Assembly (NCBI GenBank): GCA_002402755.1
Contig: DHGK01000166.1
Span: 1 to 11,090, forward strand
Direction of reading: 5' to 3'
Length of the DNA: 11,090 nt
Source of the DNA: Planctomycetes bacterium UBA4800
GTDB lineage: Bacteria; Planctomycetota; UBA8108; UBA8890; UBA8898
The number at the start of each line of letters is the position of its first letter. The stretch's first letter is position 1. This document shows, one piece after another, positions 5,701 to 11,090 of this stretch. Position numbers and translations under genes: made by a program. The notes below the pieces were generated by a model that did no database searches, was not told where the DNA came from, and saw only the letters and a list, made by a program, of their open reading frames with translations.

Positions 5701-7180
5701 CGAGGTCATCCGCTGGATCGCCGGCCTGGGCGAGTTCAACTTCACGACGCTCACGATTCCGGAAGGCGTCACGCTGAAGGGATTCGGCACCGCGCCGCTC
5801 GTCATTCGCGTGCAGGGGCGCGCGGCGGTGTACGGCACGATCGATGTCTCGGGTGCGGACGGCGGGCCGGTCGAGATCGTGAGCGACCAGCCGATCGCCG
5901 GCGCCGGCGGCAACGGCGGGCCGGGCGGCGGCGATGGCGGGCTGGGAGGGCTCGCGGTGCGCTCGACCGCGGCGAGCACGGAATGGGAGACGACGGTCGG
6001 CGAGGACGGCCGGTTCCCGGCCGGCGTCGCGGCTTCCTCGGGCGGCGGGTATCTGCCCGGCGATTCCTGGAACGATCCTTCCCCCTCGGGCACGGTGCTT
6101 CCGGCCGAGGGCGGCTTTACGTTCATGCCGGCATTGTGCGCCGACGGCTGCGTCTCGATCACGACGCATCAGGGCGGCGGCGGCGGCGGCGGCGGATTCG
6201 GCGCCGCCGGCACCAAGGGCATTCCGGCGCCCGGGGTGCTGTTCGACAACGGCGCGGGCGGGCTGGCGTACGGGAACGACTGGTTCCTCAATGACGAGTC
6301 GACGCCGTACTACGGCGGCTCGGGCGGCGGCGGCGGCGGCGCGAGTACGAGCGGCTCGGCCGGCACGATCGGCTACCCCGGCTCGGGCGGCGGCGGCGGC
6401 GGCGGCGGCCTGGTCGTCGCCGTGCTGGGCGATCTGCGCATCGGCCCGGTCGCGAGAATCAACGCGAACGGCGGCAACGCGTTCAAGGCCGTGCGGACGG
6501 GCGGGAACGGCGGCGGCGGCTCGGGCGGCGCGATCTTCCTGAAGGTGAACGGCAACCTGACCATCGAAACCGGCGCGATTCTCACGGCGCTCGGCGGCCA
6601 GGGGAACCTGGATCCGGCGGTGCCGTATCCGGCGCAGTTCCCCGCCTCGACGGTGAACAACGGCGGCAACGGCGCGGTGGGGCGCATCCGGATCGAGTTC
6701 CCGGGCGGGAGCATGGATTCGGGCAGCGCCGTGCTCGTGACGATCAAGCCGCTCGGCACCGCCGTCTCGGTGGGGACGTCCTTCCAGGGCAACGAGATCG
6801 TGTCGTGGGTGTGGTCGAAGCCCATCCCGCTCGGCCTGGGCCCGGGGGACGGCCTCATGCTGACCGACGGTGTCGTGTATCCGACGCGCGCGATCGCGAC
6901 CCTCCTCCAGGCGAGCTTCAGGAGCCCGATCGTGCGGTGGTCGCTCCTGGTCGACGGCAGCGAAGCCAAGTGCTCGTCGCGGGGCATCGGAGACCGGTTC
7001 TTCGGGCCGATGGTCGACTTCGGCGACATCAACGCCGTCGGCCTGAAGCCGAGCTACATGCGCTTCATGCTCGCCTTCGTCTCCAGCGTGCAGACGAGCG
7101 AGACCGTGCAGGTCGACCGGATCTCGATACCGTGGGAGCCGATCGACTACGCGCCGCCGGTGGTGCCGCCGCCTCCGTAG
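2777..7180 (+). CDS. Giant glycine-rich IPT/TIG-like lipoprotein with internal duplication
   Basis: This is a 1467-residue secreted protein of unknown function. Residues 1-29 form a lipoprotein signal peptide with lipobox LAGC (Cys29); Asn at +2 does not suggest inner-membrane retention by the E. coli rule. An IPT/TIG-like beta-sandwich follows at about 51-134 (PGNLVEINGRGF, ITVVVPTGVPTG), a second IPT-like segment at about 145-262, and an unrecognised region to about 554. Two colinear glycine-rich units (about 555-902 and 990-1312) each open with a LxxPxGVxxxGxG-PLVIRV-like strand motif, pass through GGxGGPGGG tracts, and close with GGGGSGGA and GRIRxE motifs. Between them lies a DGDGD loop near residue 970. 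A final domain without glycine tracts ends in a proline tail (VPPPP). The regular strand/Gly pattern suggests a beta-helical or stacked beta structure exposed at the cell surface; that is inference. The gene is monocistronic, with its own promoter and a hairpin after the stop. Confidence 0.85.
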   Translation: MVKQECKGRNGTKALGVLGLAACALLAGCNPGDPSTSQVPSVPTSTEERTRVLSLQPSELVPGNLVEINGRGFPTSLADVSVRFKSVQDQGFGVAGLPIRLTPNLITVVVPTGVPTGLVTVTVREASGRKISLAPKTATGAPMLAGYYVPNAVRVPGVVEGNQFKLETPTLIVYGNNIDASVSSAELRVLSPDRQNVIMTSNVTVSADGRGIAVPGVDDSQIRGLRIALPVSLGSGFAVEGVTYMEVLVRSGTLVSNVLQVPAINSGWTLPTVYDVPMPAFISGCWVNPGVQGDMLEIFYTVFQPVVRFKWTPLVEASTGGTWEPVPVDALLAPPRANDFGTGDYQPSFIIAGDKNQKQDKSTFAGPGMTYRMLVNVRALWTGTGQAKLRMQLASETVSHGELGSNTTPIVGRLLGNRVEFPHFAVSNALTWPDEVQGAITEEFFDRTMALDRDTYTNLDSTGAWGAGAGVARGLVEGAAATGLGAAPLDETILTAGSRYLFDTNTGQLYLFPAGVTDGVIAGIRAQTTDPTAQGLVRIFEGRNPGASRGELHVSRLVVPAGVKIYGRGSRALVIRVSGTAGGLAAQIDGEIIADGLDATEGTADSDTGIVRAEAGKGGAGGPGGGKGGAGGVVRVRSIGSNLDVGETSYAQAGEWGGGAGQTIAYVLPEDSASGGVAQPKCFIYGGPGSGGGFGMAGGKGRPSNRTLGDNKNNTSGNSWSAYGEILRVVGAPGPARGTEDLLPLIGGAGGGGGGGWLARATFGTGTSAITRIFGVGGGAGGGGGGIVHIVARGSVEIGGRLSSCGGKGSPGRGKPLGVGTSAQYGEWSGACGGGGSGGALLVQVTDALIFKPGAELDVTGGLGGRPGTTTDPNVLNHIGYPIGGDGGKGRIRLEAGRGVNLPSSVDTTGIAPAIADDSPSSVGPILKSVNGGSGVHGPLDLASFPDAPDNTFYIGVETGNTPVVYYLDGDGDRVEVIRWIAGLGEFNFTTLTIPEGVTLKGFGTAPLVIRVQGRAAVYGTIDVSGADGGPVEIVSDQPIAGAGGNGGPGGGDGGLGGLAVRSTAASTEWETTVGEDGRFPAGVAASSGGGYLPGDSWNDPSPSGTVLPAEGGFTFMPALCADGCVSITTHQGGGGGGGGFGAAGTKGIPAPGVLFDNGAGGLAYGNDWFLNDESTPYYGGSGGGGGGASTSGSAGTIGYPGSGGGGGGGGLVVAVLGDLRIGPVARINANGGNAFKAVRTGGNGGGGSGGAIFLKVNGNLTIETGAILTALGGQGNLDPAVPYPAQFPASTVNNGGNGAVGRIRIEFPGGSMDSGSAVLVTIKPLGTAVSVGTSFQGNEIVSWVWSKPIPLGLGPGDGLMLTDGVVYPTRAIATLLQASFRSPIVRWSLLVDGSEAKCSSRGIGDRFFGPMVDFGDINAVGLKPSYMRFMLAFVSSVQTSETVQVDRISIPWEPIDYAPPVVPPPP
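4439..5482 (+). repeat. Glycine-rich unit A of the lipoprotein
   Basis: This encodes residues 555-902 of the lipoprotein. Order of landmarks: RLVVPAGVKIYGRG, ALVIRVSG, DGEIIADG, a GKGGAGG pair, GGGFGMAGGKG, a 7-Gly tract, GGGAGGGGGG followed by IVHIVARGSVEI, GGGGSGGALLVQV, and GGDGGKGRIRLE. Every landmark has a counterpart in unit B in the same order. It contains a 21-nt exact direct repeat with a 30-nt period (4622-4642 and 4652-4672). Confidence 0.8.
5744..6712 (+). repeat. Glycine-rich unit B of the lipoprotein
   Basis: This encodes residues 990-1312. Landmarks matching unit A in order: TLTIPEGVTLKGFG, PLVIRVQG, YGTIDVSG, AGGNGGPGGGDGG, GGGGFGAAGTKG, GGSGGGGGGA, an 8-Gly tract followed by LVVAVLGDLRI, GGGGSGGAIFLKV, and NGAVGRIRIE. 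Similarity is at the motif level with unequal spacers, so this is an old duplication rather than a recent one. Confidence 0.8.
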
Positions 7181-7204
7181 CAGCCGGCCGGGCGTGCGCG
7201 GCGG

Positions 7205-7242
7205 GCCCGCGGCGCAGCGTCGTATCGGCGCGCGCCGCGGGC
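7205..7242. terminator. Bidirectional hairpin between convergent genes
   Basis: GCCCGCGGCGC (7205-7215) and GCGCCGCGGGC (7232-7242) form a perfect 11-bp GC-rich stem with a 16-nt loop. It fills most of the 66-nt gap between the lipoprotein stop (7180) and the ftsY stop (7247). Neither strand has a T tract after the stem, so it is not a textbook intrinsic terminator. It may still act as a U-tract-less terminator or 3'-end barrier for both transcripts. Confidence 0.6.
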
Positions 7243-7246
7243 TCGT

Positions 7247-8296
7247 TCACGTGAAGAGCGCCTGCACGTATTTCTCGGTCGAGAACTCGGCGATGTCCGC
7301 GACCTTCTCGCCCAGGCCCACGAACTTGACCGGGATCCGGAAGCGGTTGTGGAGCGTGACCAGGATGCCGCCCTTGGCGGTGCCGTCGAGCTTGGCCATG
7401 ATGAGGCCCGTGAGCGCGACCGCGCGGTTGAAGGCGTCGGCCTGATTCACGGCGTTCTGGCCGGTCGTCGCATCGAGGACCAGCAGCGTTTCATGCGGGG
7501 CGCCGGGGATGCGGCCCGCGATCACGCGTCTGATCTTCTCAAGCTCGCGCATGAGGTTGGCCTGCGTGTGCAGCCTGCCCGCGGTGTCGACGACGAGGTA
7601 GTCGGCCTGCTCCGCGATCGCGCGCTCGCACGCGCTGTACGCCACCGAGGCGGGGTCGCTCCCGGCGCCGCCCGTGACGAGCGGCAGGCCGATGCGCTGG
7701 CTCCAGACCTGGAGCTGCTCCGTCGCCGCGGCGCGGAAGGTGTCGCCCGCGGCGAGGATGACCTTGTCGCCGCGGGCGGCAAGCCAGTGCGAGAGCTTCG
7801 CGATCGAGGTCGTCTTGCCGGTCCCGTTGACGCCGCAGACCAGGACCACGGTCGGGCCGCTCGGCGCGCGGGCGAGCTGCGTGTCCTTGTCCGCGAGCTG
7901 CGCGCGCAGGCTTTCCTGGAGGAAGGGGGCGATCTGGTCGGATTCCCGCAGCGTCTCCGCCTTCCATGCCGCCCGCACGGCGGCGAGGAGCGCCGTGACG
8001 GTGTCGGGGCCGAAGTCGGCCTCGTACATCTTGACCTCGAGGTCGGCGAGGAACGCCTCGTCGATGGCGCGCCTGAGGCCGAGGATCTGCTTGAGCCCGG
8101 CGGCGGTCTTCTTCAATCCGCGCGCCAGGAGGGAGAGGGCGCCGCCGTCGCCCTCCTCGCGCGCGGACGCCGAAGCATCGGAAGGCGTTTCCGGAAGCGC
8201 CTGGTCTTCTCCGAGCGAAGGCGACCCGCCATCCGACGGCGCGCCGTTCCGCTCGGGGGACTCTTCCGTCTTCTTCCGAAACGGCCACCAGCTCAT
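7247..8296 (-). CDS. ftsY: Signal recognition particle receptor FtsY
   Basis: FtsY is the SRP-receptor GTPase that docks ribosome-SRP complexes at the membrane for co-translational insertion. The 349-residue protein has a short acidic, Ser/Glu-rich A domain (about 8-52) after a tryptophan/basic tip (MSWWPFRKK), an N domain helical bundle (about 53-145) and a complete G domain: P-loop GVNGTGKTTS (155-164), DTFRAAA (185-191), DTAGR (237-241), AKLDGTAKGG (301-310) and GLGE (327-330). The G4 motif has Ala where Thr is usual (TKLD). The ATG overlaps the nusB stop as ATGA (8296-8293), and AGGAG precedes it by about 7 nt. It is the last gene of the guaB-ribH-nusB-ftsY cluster. Confidence 0.98.
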   Translation of the reverse strand: MSWWPFRKKTEESPERNGAPSDGGSPSLGEDQALPETPSDASASAREEGDGGALSLLARGLKKTAAGLKQILGLRRAIDEAFLADLEVKMYEADFGPDTVTALLAAVRAAWKAETLRESDQIAPFLQESLRAQLADKDTQLARAPSGPTVVLVCGVNGTGKTTSIAKLSHWLAARGDKVILAAGDTFRAAATEQLQVWSQRIGLPLVTGGAGSDPASVAYSACERAIAEQADYLVVDTAGRLHTQANLMRELEKIRRVIAGRIPGAPHETLLVLDATTGQNAVNQADAFNRAVALTGLIMAKLDGTAKGGILVTLHNRFRIPVKFVGLGEKVADIAEFSTEKYVQALFT

Positions 8297-8715
8297 CGCG
8301 CCTCTCCTCGGTGCGTCGCGCGGATCCGGTCGAGGATGCCGTTCACGAACGGCCCGGACTTGTCCGTGCTGTACTTCTTGGCGAGCTCGATCGCCTCGTT
8401 GATGACGACGCCGGCGGGCAGCTCCTTCACTCGGACGATCTCGTAGGCCGCCATGCGGAGGATGGCGCGGTCGATTGCGGCCAGGCGCGCCAGGTCCCAG
8501 TGGTCGAGCGTCGCGGCGATGATCGCGTCGATGGCGTCCCGCTCGGCGAGACAGCCCTCGATGAGCCGCCGCGCGTAGTCGATCGCGGAACGTCTGAGGT
8601 GCTGCTCGGCCAGGAGGGCGTCGATGTCGGCCGGCAGCGGGGCCTCGCGCAGCATGTCCGCGCGGTACAGGACCTTGAGCGCGGCCTCGCGCGCACGGGA
8701 AAGGACGTGCTTCAT
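8293..8715 (-). CDS. nusB: Transcription antitermination factor NusB
   Basis: NusB binds boxA RNA with NusE (ribosomal protein S10) and supports antitermination, chiefly on rRNA operons. The 140-residue protein has the expected all-helical NusB length and signatures: an N-terminal RxxALKVLYRAD motif (near 8-20), RLIEGCLAERDAID in the middle, and the conserved C-terminal block with LDHWDLARLAAIDRAILRMA, VINEAIELAKKYS and PFVNGILD. The gene follows ribH by 40 nt and overlaps ftsY by 4 nt. A weak GGAAGG lies about 13 nt before the ATG at 8715. The ribH-nusB pairing is common in bacteria and strengthens both assignments. Confidence 0.97.
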   Translation of the reverse strand: MKHVLSRAREAALKVLYRADMLREAPLPADIDALLAEQHLRRSAIDYARRLIEGCLAERDAIDAIIAATLDHWDLARLAAIDRAILRMAAYEIVRVKELPAGVVINEAIELAKKYSTDKSGPFVNGILDRIRATHRGEAR

Positions 8716-8755
8716 GACGGGTGGGGGCCTTCCGGGGACGGCGCCGCCGGGCGTC

Positions 8756-9229
8756 TCACGAGCGCTTCCTGATCTGCGCGTACAGATCGATCATCTCCAG
8801 CGCGGCGAGCGCCGCATCGGCGCCGCGGTTGCCGGCCTTCGTGCCCGCGCGTTCCACGGCCTGCTCGATGGTCTCCGCGGTGAGGATGCCGAAGATCACC
8901 GGCACGCCGGTCGTCGCCGCCGCGCGCGCGATGCCCTTGGCCGCCTCGCCCGCCACGTACTCGAAGTGAGGCGTGTCCCCGCGGATGACGCAGCCCAGGC
9001 ACACGACGGCGTCGTAGCTCTCGCTCTCGGCGAGCATCTGCGCCACCGGCGGGATCTCGAAGGCGCCCGGCACGCGCACGACGGCGATGTCATCATCCCT
9101 GGCGCCGTGGCGGACCAGGCAGTCGACCGCGCCCTTGATGAGGCTCTGCACGAGAAAATCGTTGAACCGGCCGGCGACGATGGCGACCTTCCTGCCGGCG
9201 CCGACGAACGCACCCTGGAGCGTCTTCAC
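8756..9229 (-). CDS. ribH: 6,7-dimethyl-8-ribityllumazine synthase
   Basis: RibH condenses 5-amino-6-ribitylaminouracil with 3,4-dihydroxybutanone 4-phosphate to form lumazine, the penultimate step of riboflavin synthesis. The 157-residue protein carries RFN (21-23), PGAFEIP (54-60), the GCVIRGDTPHFEYV block with catalytic His88 (79-92) and GNRGADAAL (133-141). The reading frame is open far upstream into guaB, but the start is fixed at the GTG at 9229. AGGAGG at 9240-9235 lies 5 nt before it, the family N-terminus begins there, and its GTG overlaps the guaB TGA stop as GTGA (9229-9226). That overlap suggests translational coupling. I see no room for an FMN riboswitch. Confidence 0.96.
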   Translation of the reverse strand: MKTLQGAFVGAGRKVAIVAGRFNDFLVQSLIKGAVDCLVRHGARDDDIAVVRVPGAFEIPPVAQMLAESESYDAVVCLGCVIRGDTPHFEYVAGEAAKGIARAAATTGVPVIFGILTAETIEQAVERAGTKAGNRGADAALAALEMIDLYAQIRKRS

Positions 9230-10764
9230 CACTTCCTCCTTGCCCGTTCCTGCACGTTCATGAACGGGTCTTCGTACGAGAACATGCTGTGGACGCCGCC
9301 CTCGCGCTGCGCCGACGGGCTCCTGAGCTCGAAGCGCAGCCGCCCGTCGGCCAGGGCCGCGTGCAGCTCCGGAATCGAGCGCACGCCGAGGTCCTGGAAC
9401 GAGTACCGCAGCCCCTGTGTGAGGTACGGGATGAAGTCCATCAGCGAACCCTTGTCCACGACGTACCCTGCAACGCCCTGCGGCACCTTGACCGCCGCCT
9501 CGTCCATGAAGTACCGCTTGCCGCCGCCGGCCTCCATCGCCTCGATCGAGGCCATGCCGCGGTACCGCTTGAGGCGCACGCCGTCCTTGTAGTAGTAGTC
9601 GCCCGGCGCCTCCTGCGTGCCGGCGAGCAAGCCGCCCATCATGGCGACGCTGCCGCCGACGGCCAGCGACTTGACGAGATAGGCGAGGTTCGAGATGCCG
9701 CCATCGGCAATTATCGGCACGCCGAACTCGTTGGCGCAGCGCGAGCAGTCGTACACGGCGGTCGCCTGCGCCCGCCCGACGGCCATGGTCTCCTGCGTGA
9801 TGCAGATCGAGCCCGGGCCCATGCCGACCCTGAGGCCGTCCGCGCCGGCGTCTATGAGCGCCCGGCACTGCGTCTTCGTGACGACGTTGCCGCCCACGAC
9901 CTGGAGGTCGCGGCTGCGCTCCTTGGCGTGCGTGATCATGGCGACCTGGAAGGTCGAGTCGCCCTGGGCCGAGTCGATGACGACCACGTCGACGCCCGCG
10001 GCGACGAGCGCGTCGAGCCGCTCGCGGTCATCCTTGCGCGTCGACACCGCGGCGCCCACGAGGAGCTGCTTGTGCTCGTTCTTGGACGCGCCCGGAAAGT
10101 CGCGGTTCTTCACCAGATCCGTTCGCGTGACCATGGCGACCAGGCGGCCCTGCGCGTCGACGATCGGGAGCTTGCCCTTCTTGCTCTCCCTGAGGATGCG
10201 GTTGGCCTCGGCGAGCGGCGTGCCCTTCGGCGCCGTGACGAGGTCCCTGGTCATGACCTCCCGGAGCGGCGTCCCGAGATCTTTCCGGAACTCGATGTCG
10301 CGGTTGGTGACGATGCCGATCAGGCGCGTCGCGCGGGTGCCGTCCTCGGTGATCGGGATCGAGGAGAACCCGTCCCTGGCCTTGATCGCGTTGACGTCCG
10401 CGATGGTGTTGTCCGGCCCCAGGACGATAGGGTCCATGATGAAGCCGTTTTCGAAGCGCTTCACCTTGCGGACTTCCTCGACCTGCTCGTCGATCTCGTT
10501 GTTGTAGTGAATGAAGCCGATGCCGCCCAGGAGCGCCATGTACGCGGCCATGCGCCAGCCCGTCACGGTGTCCATGGGCGAGCTGGCCATGGGCGTGCGC
10601 AGGCGGATCCCGCGGGTGAGGCGCGTGTCCAGCTCGACCGCGTCGATCCCGAAGTCAATGCGGCCGGGCAGCAGGATGAAGTCGTTGTAGGTGATTCCGT
10701 AGCCCTTGTTGAAGAGCGTTTCGGCCGTCTCGCCGTCGCGTGCTTCGGGGTTGGGCGCTGCCAC
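9226..10764 (-). CDS. guaB: IMP dehydrogenase, eukaryote-like type
   Basis: GuaB oxidises IMP to XMP with NAD+, the committed step to guanine nucleotides. The 512-residue protein has a split (beta/alpha)8 barrel with two CBS domains inserted at about 107-222. The catalytic loop is GPGSICITQE (316-325) with Cys321; ADGGI lies at 353-357, KRYRGM at 399-404, and the flap KRYF near 416-419 runs on to VPQG (427-430). Several features match human IMPDH2 as I recall it better than typical bacterial GuaB: SICITQE rather than SICTTR, SKKGKLPIV, KNRDFPGASKN, Gln429 where bacteria usually have Glu, and the ending SAQREGGVHS. The start is a GTG with AAGGAG 5 nt upstream. It is the first gene of the cluster and overlaps ribH by 4 nt. 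Confidence 0.97.
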   Translation of the reverse strand: MAAPNPEARDGETAETLFNKGYGITYNDFILLPGRIDFGIDAVELDTRLTRGIRLRTPMASSPMDTVTGWRMAAYMALLGGIGFIHYNNEIDEQVEEVRKVKRFENGFIMDPIVLGPDNTIADVNAIKARDGFSSIPITEDGTRATRLIGIVTNRDIEFRKDLGTPLREVMTRDLVTAPKGTPLAEANRILRESKKGKLPIVDAQGRLVAMVTRTDLVKNRDFPGASKNEHKQLLVGAAVSTRKDDRERLDALVAAGVDVVVIDSAQGDSTFQVAMITHAKERSRDLQVVGGNVVTKTQCRALIDAGADGLRVGMGPGSICITQETMAVGRAQATAVYDCSRCANEFGVPIIADGGISNLAYLVKSLAVGGSVAMMGGLLAGTQEAPGDYYYKDGVRLKRYRGMASIEAMEAGGGKRYFMDEAAVKVPQGVAGYVVDKGSLMDFIPYLTQGLRYSFQDLGVRSIPELHAALADGRLRFELRSPSAQREGGVHSMFSYEDPFMNVQERARRKW

Positions 10765-10790
10765 GGGAGCTCCTTTCGTACGGGAATCCG

Positions 10791-10820
10791 GGCGGGGCGG
10801 GAGGCGCGCCGCCCCCCGCC
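10791..10820 (-). promoter_or_regulatory. GC-rich hairpin in the guaB leader
   Basis: A near-palindromic G/C-only run (apart from one A) centred on GGCGCGCC can fold into a stem of 11 base pairs (GGC, GGG, GGG and GG blocks with their complements), interrupted by two bulges and one mismatch. It ends about 13 nt before the guaB ribosome binding site. No U tract follows on the minus strand, so it is not an intrinsic terminator. It could affect translation or mRNA stability. Confidence 0.4.
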
Positions 10821-10835
10821 GGTGCGTGAAGAGTT

Positions 10836-10864
10836 ATTGTGCGTCGTGATGCGGCGCGCGTCAA
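10836..10864 (-). promoter_or_regulatory. Probable promoter of guaB-ribH-nusB-ftsY
   Basis: On the minus strand TTGACG (10864-10859) is followed after 17 nt by CACAAT (10841-10836), matching 5/6 and 4/6 of the sigma70 consensus. The start site would be near 10829, giving a leader of about 65 nt. This is the AT-richest patch upstream of guaB. No PurR-type operator is obvious. Confidence 0.5.
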
Positions 10865-10926
10865 GATGCGAGCGCCTCGGTCGCGACTGCCGCGGCCGTG
10901 CACGCCGGAGTCCGCGGGAAAGCTGA

Positions 10927-10990
10927 TGCGCCGCAAGGCCGCGAAGGCACGACGAACCACGGCGGAAGGAACCACAGAGGCACAGAGGCC
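10927..10990 (+). repeat. Dispersed-repeat block (CGCAAGG / CACAGAGG types)
   Basis: CCGCAAGGCCGCGAAGGCACG (10931-10951) is a run of near-identical 8-9-nt units. ACCACAGAGGCACAGAG (10971-10987) is repeated exactly at 11074-11090. Both resemble short intergenic repeats that I recall from many environmental genomes, where they produce spurious ORFs. No gene is supported between 10765 and 11090. Confidence 0.7.
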
Positions 10991-11007
10991 GCAGAGAAGA
11001 CAGCGGA

Positions 11008-11079
11008 GGTAACCGTTCACGGTTTTCTCGCCGTATTCGGGCGTACAGACACGTCTCAACTGACGGAAAAGAAACCACA
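11008..11079 (-). repeat. Right copy of ~72-bp inverted repeat
   Basis: This is the inverted partner of 1-72 (63 of 72 positions identical, no gaps). It contains the same hairpin (AACCG-TTCA-CGGTT, 11011-11024). It is followed directly by CACAGAGGCACAGAG, which runs to the end of the window. Confidence 0.85.
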
Positions 11080-11090
11080 GAGGCACAGAG

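Noticed and set aside
5681..5701. DGDGD motif in the lipoprotein as a dockerin or EF-hand
   Set aside because: A single loop without the paired repeat or flanking helices of a dockerin; too little to assign calcium binding.
4268..6169. A 633-codon minus-strand ORF opposite the lipoprotein
   Set aside because: The translation is Ala/Arg/Asp-rich from GGC tracts read in antisense; it has no start signal, domain or promoter.
5024..6409. GGC-rich periodic sequence as a possible CRISPR array or minisatellite
   Set aside because: It lies in one open frame, has no constant repeat/spacer pattern and is explained by glycine codons.
8716..8755. An FMN riboswitch for ribH or a separate nusB promoter
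   Set aside because: ribH starts inside guaB, so no leader exists, and the 40-nt ribH-nusB gap has no hexamers or riboswitch-sized structure.
9230..9868. Upstream in-frame extension of ribH into guaB
   Set aside because: RibH homology starts at the GTG at 9229, which has a well-spaced AGGAGG; the extension overlaps guaB out of frame.
9289..10926. A 545-codon plus-strand ORF opposite guaB
   Set aside because: Antisense shadow caused by high GC; guaB is unambiguous on the other strand.
1..11090. The window as one composite transposon bounded by terminal inverted repeats
   Set aside because: No transposase or integrase, most of the cargo is housekeeping genes, and matching repeat motifs occur just outside the inner edges, pointing to dispersed intergenic repeats.

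Overview
The window is a GC-rich stretch of bacterial chromosome with strong G/C bias at third codon positions. It holds seven genes I can support. The best taxonomic hints are the periplasm-facing prenyltransferase/squalene-oxidase-repeat protein of a kind common in Planctomycetota and related PVC-type or deep-branching phyla, the huge glycine-rich IPT/TIG lipoprotein, and short intergenic repeats (ACCACAGAGGCACAGAG, GGCTGTA heptads) typical of environmental Planctomycetota- or deltaproteobacteria-like genomes. The assignment is an inference from gene content, not a phylogeny.

Layout. Left arm (1-2409, minus strand): a membrane-anchored squalene-oxidase-repeat protein, then nnrE (NAD(P)H-hydrate epimerase). 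Both genes end inside short repeated sequences that supply their stop codons. Centre (2410-7180, plus strand): a 367-nt intergenic region with back-to-back promoters (TTGACT-17-TATAAT rightward, TGCTATAAT leftward) and a long structured leader, followed by a 1467-residue lipoprotein with two IPT-like domains and a large internal duplication of glycine-rich units. Right arm (7247-10764, minus strand): the housekeeping cluster guaB-ribH-nusB-ftsY, tightly packed with GTGA and ATGA stop/start overlaps. It converges on the lipoprotein gene across a perfect 11-bp hairpin. The last 326 nt hold the guaB promoter region and dispersed repeats.

The right arm is conventional: IMP dehydrogenase (guanine nucleotide synthesis), lumazine synthase (riboflavin), NusB (antitermination of rRNA transcription) and FtsY (SRP receptor). 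Its unusual member is GuaB, which carries eukaryote-type sequence signatures, including the two residues tied to mycophenolic-acid sensitivity. The left and central genes look like lineage-specific envelope proteins. No known partner system, mobile element, CRISPR array or defence system is visible.

Both ends of the window lie in the same ~72-bp element in inverted orientation (63 of 72 positions identical), so the window may be a complete assembly contig that broke at a dispersed repeat.
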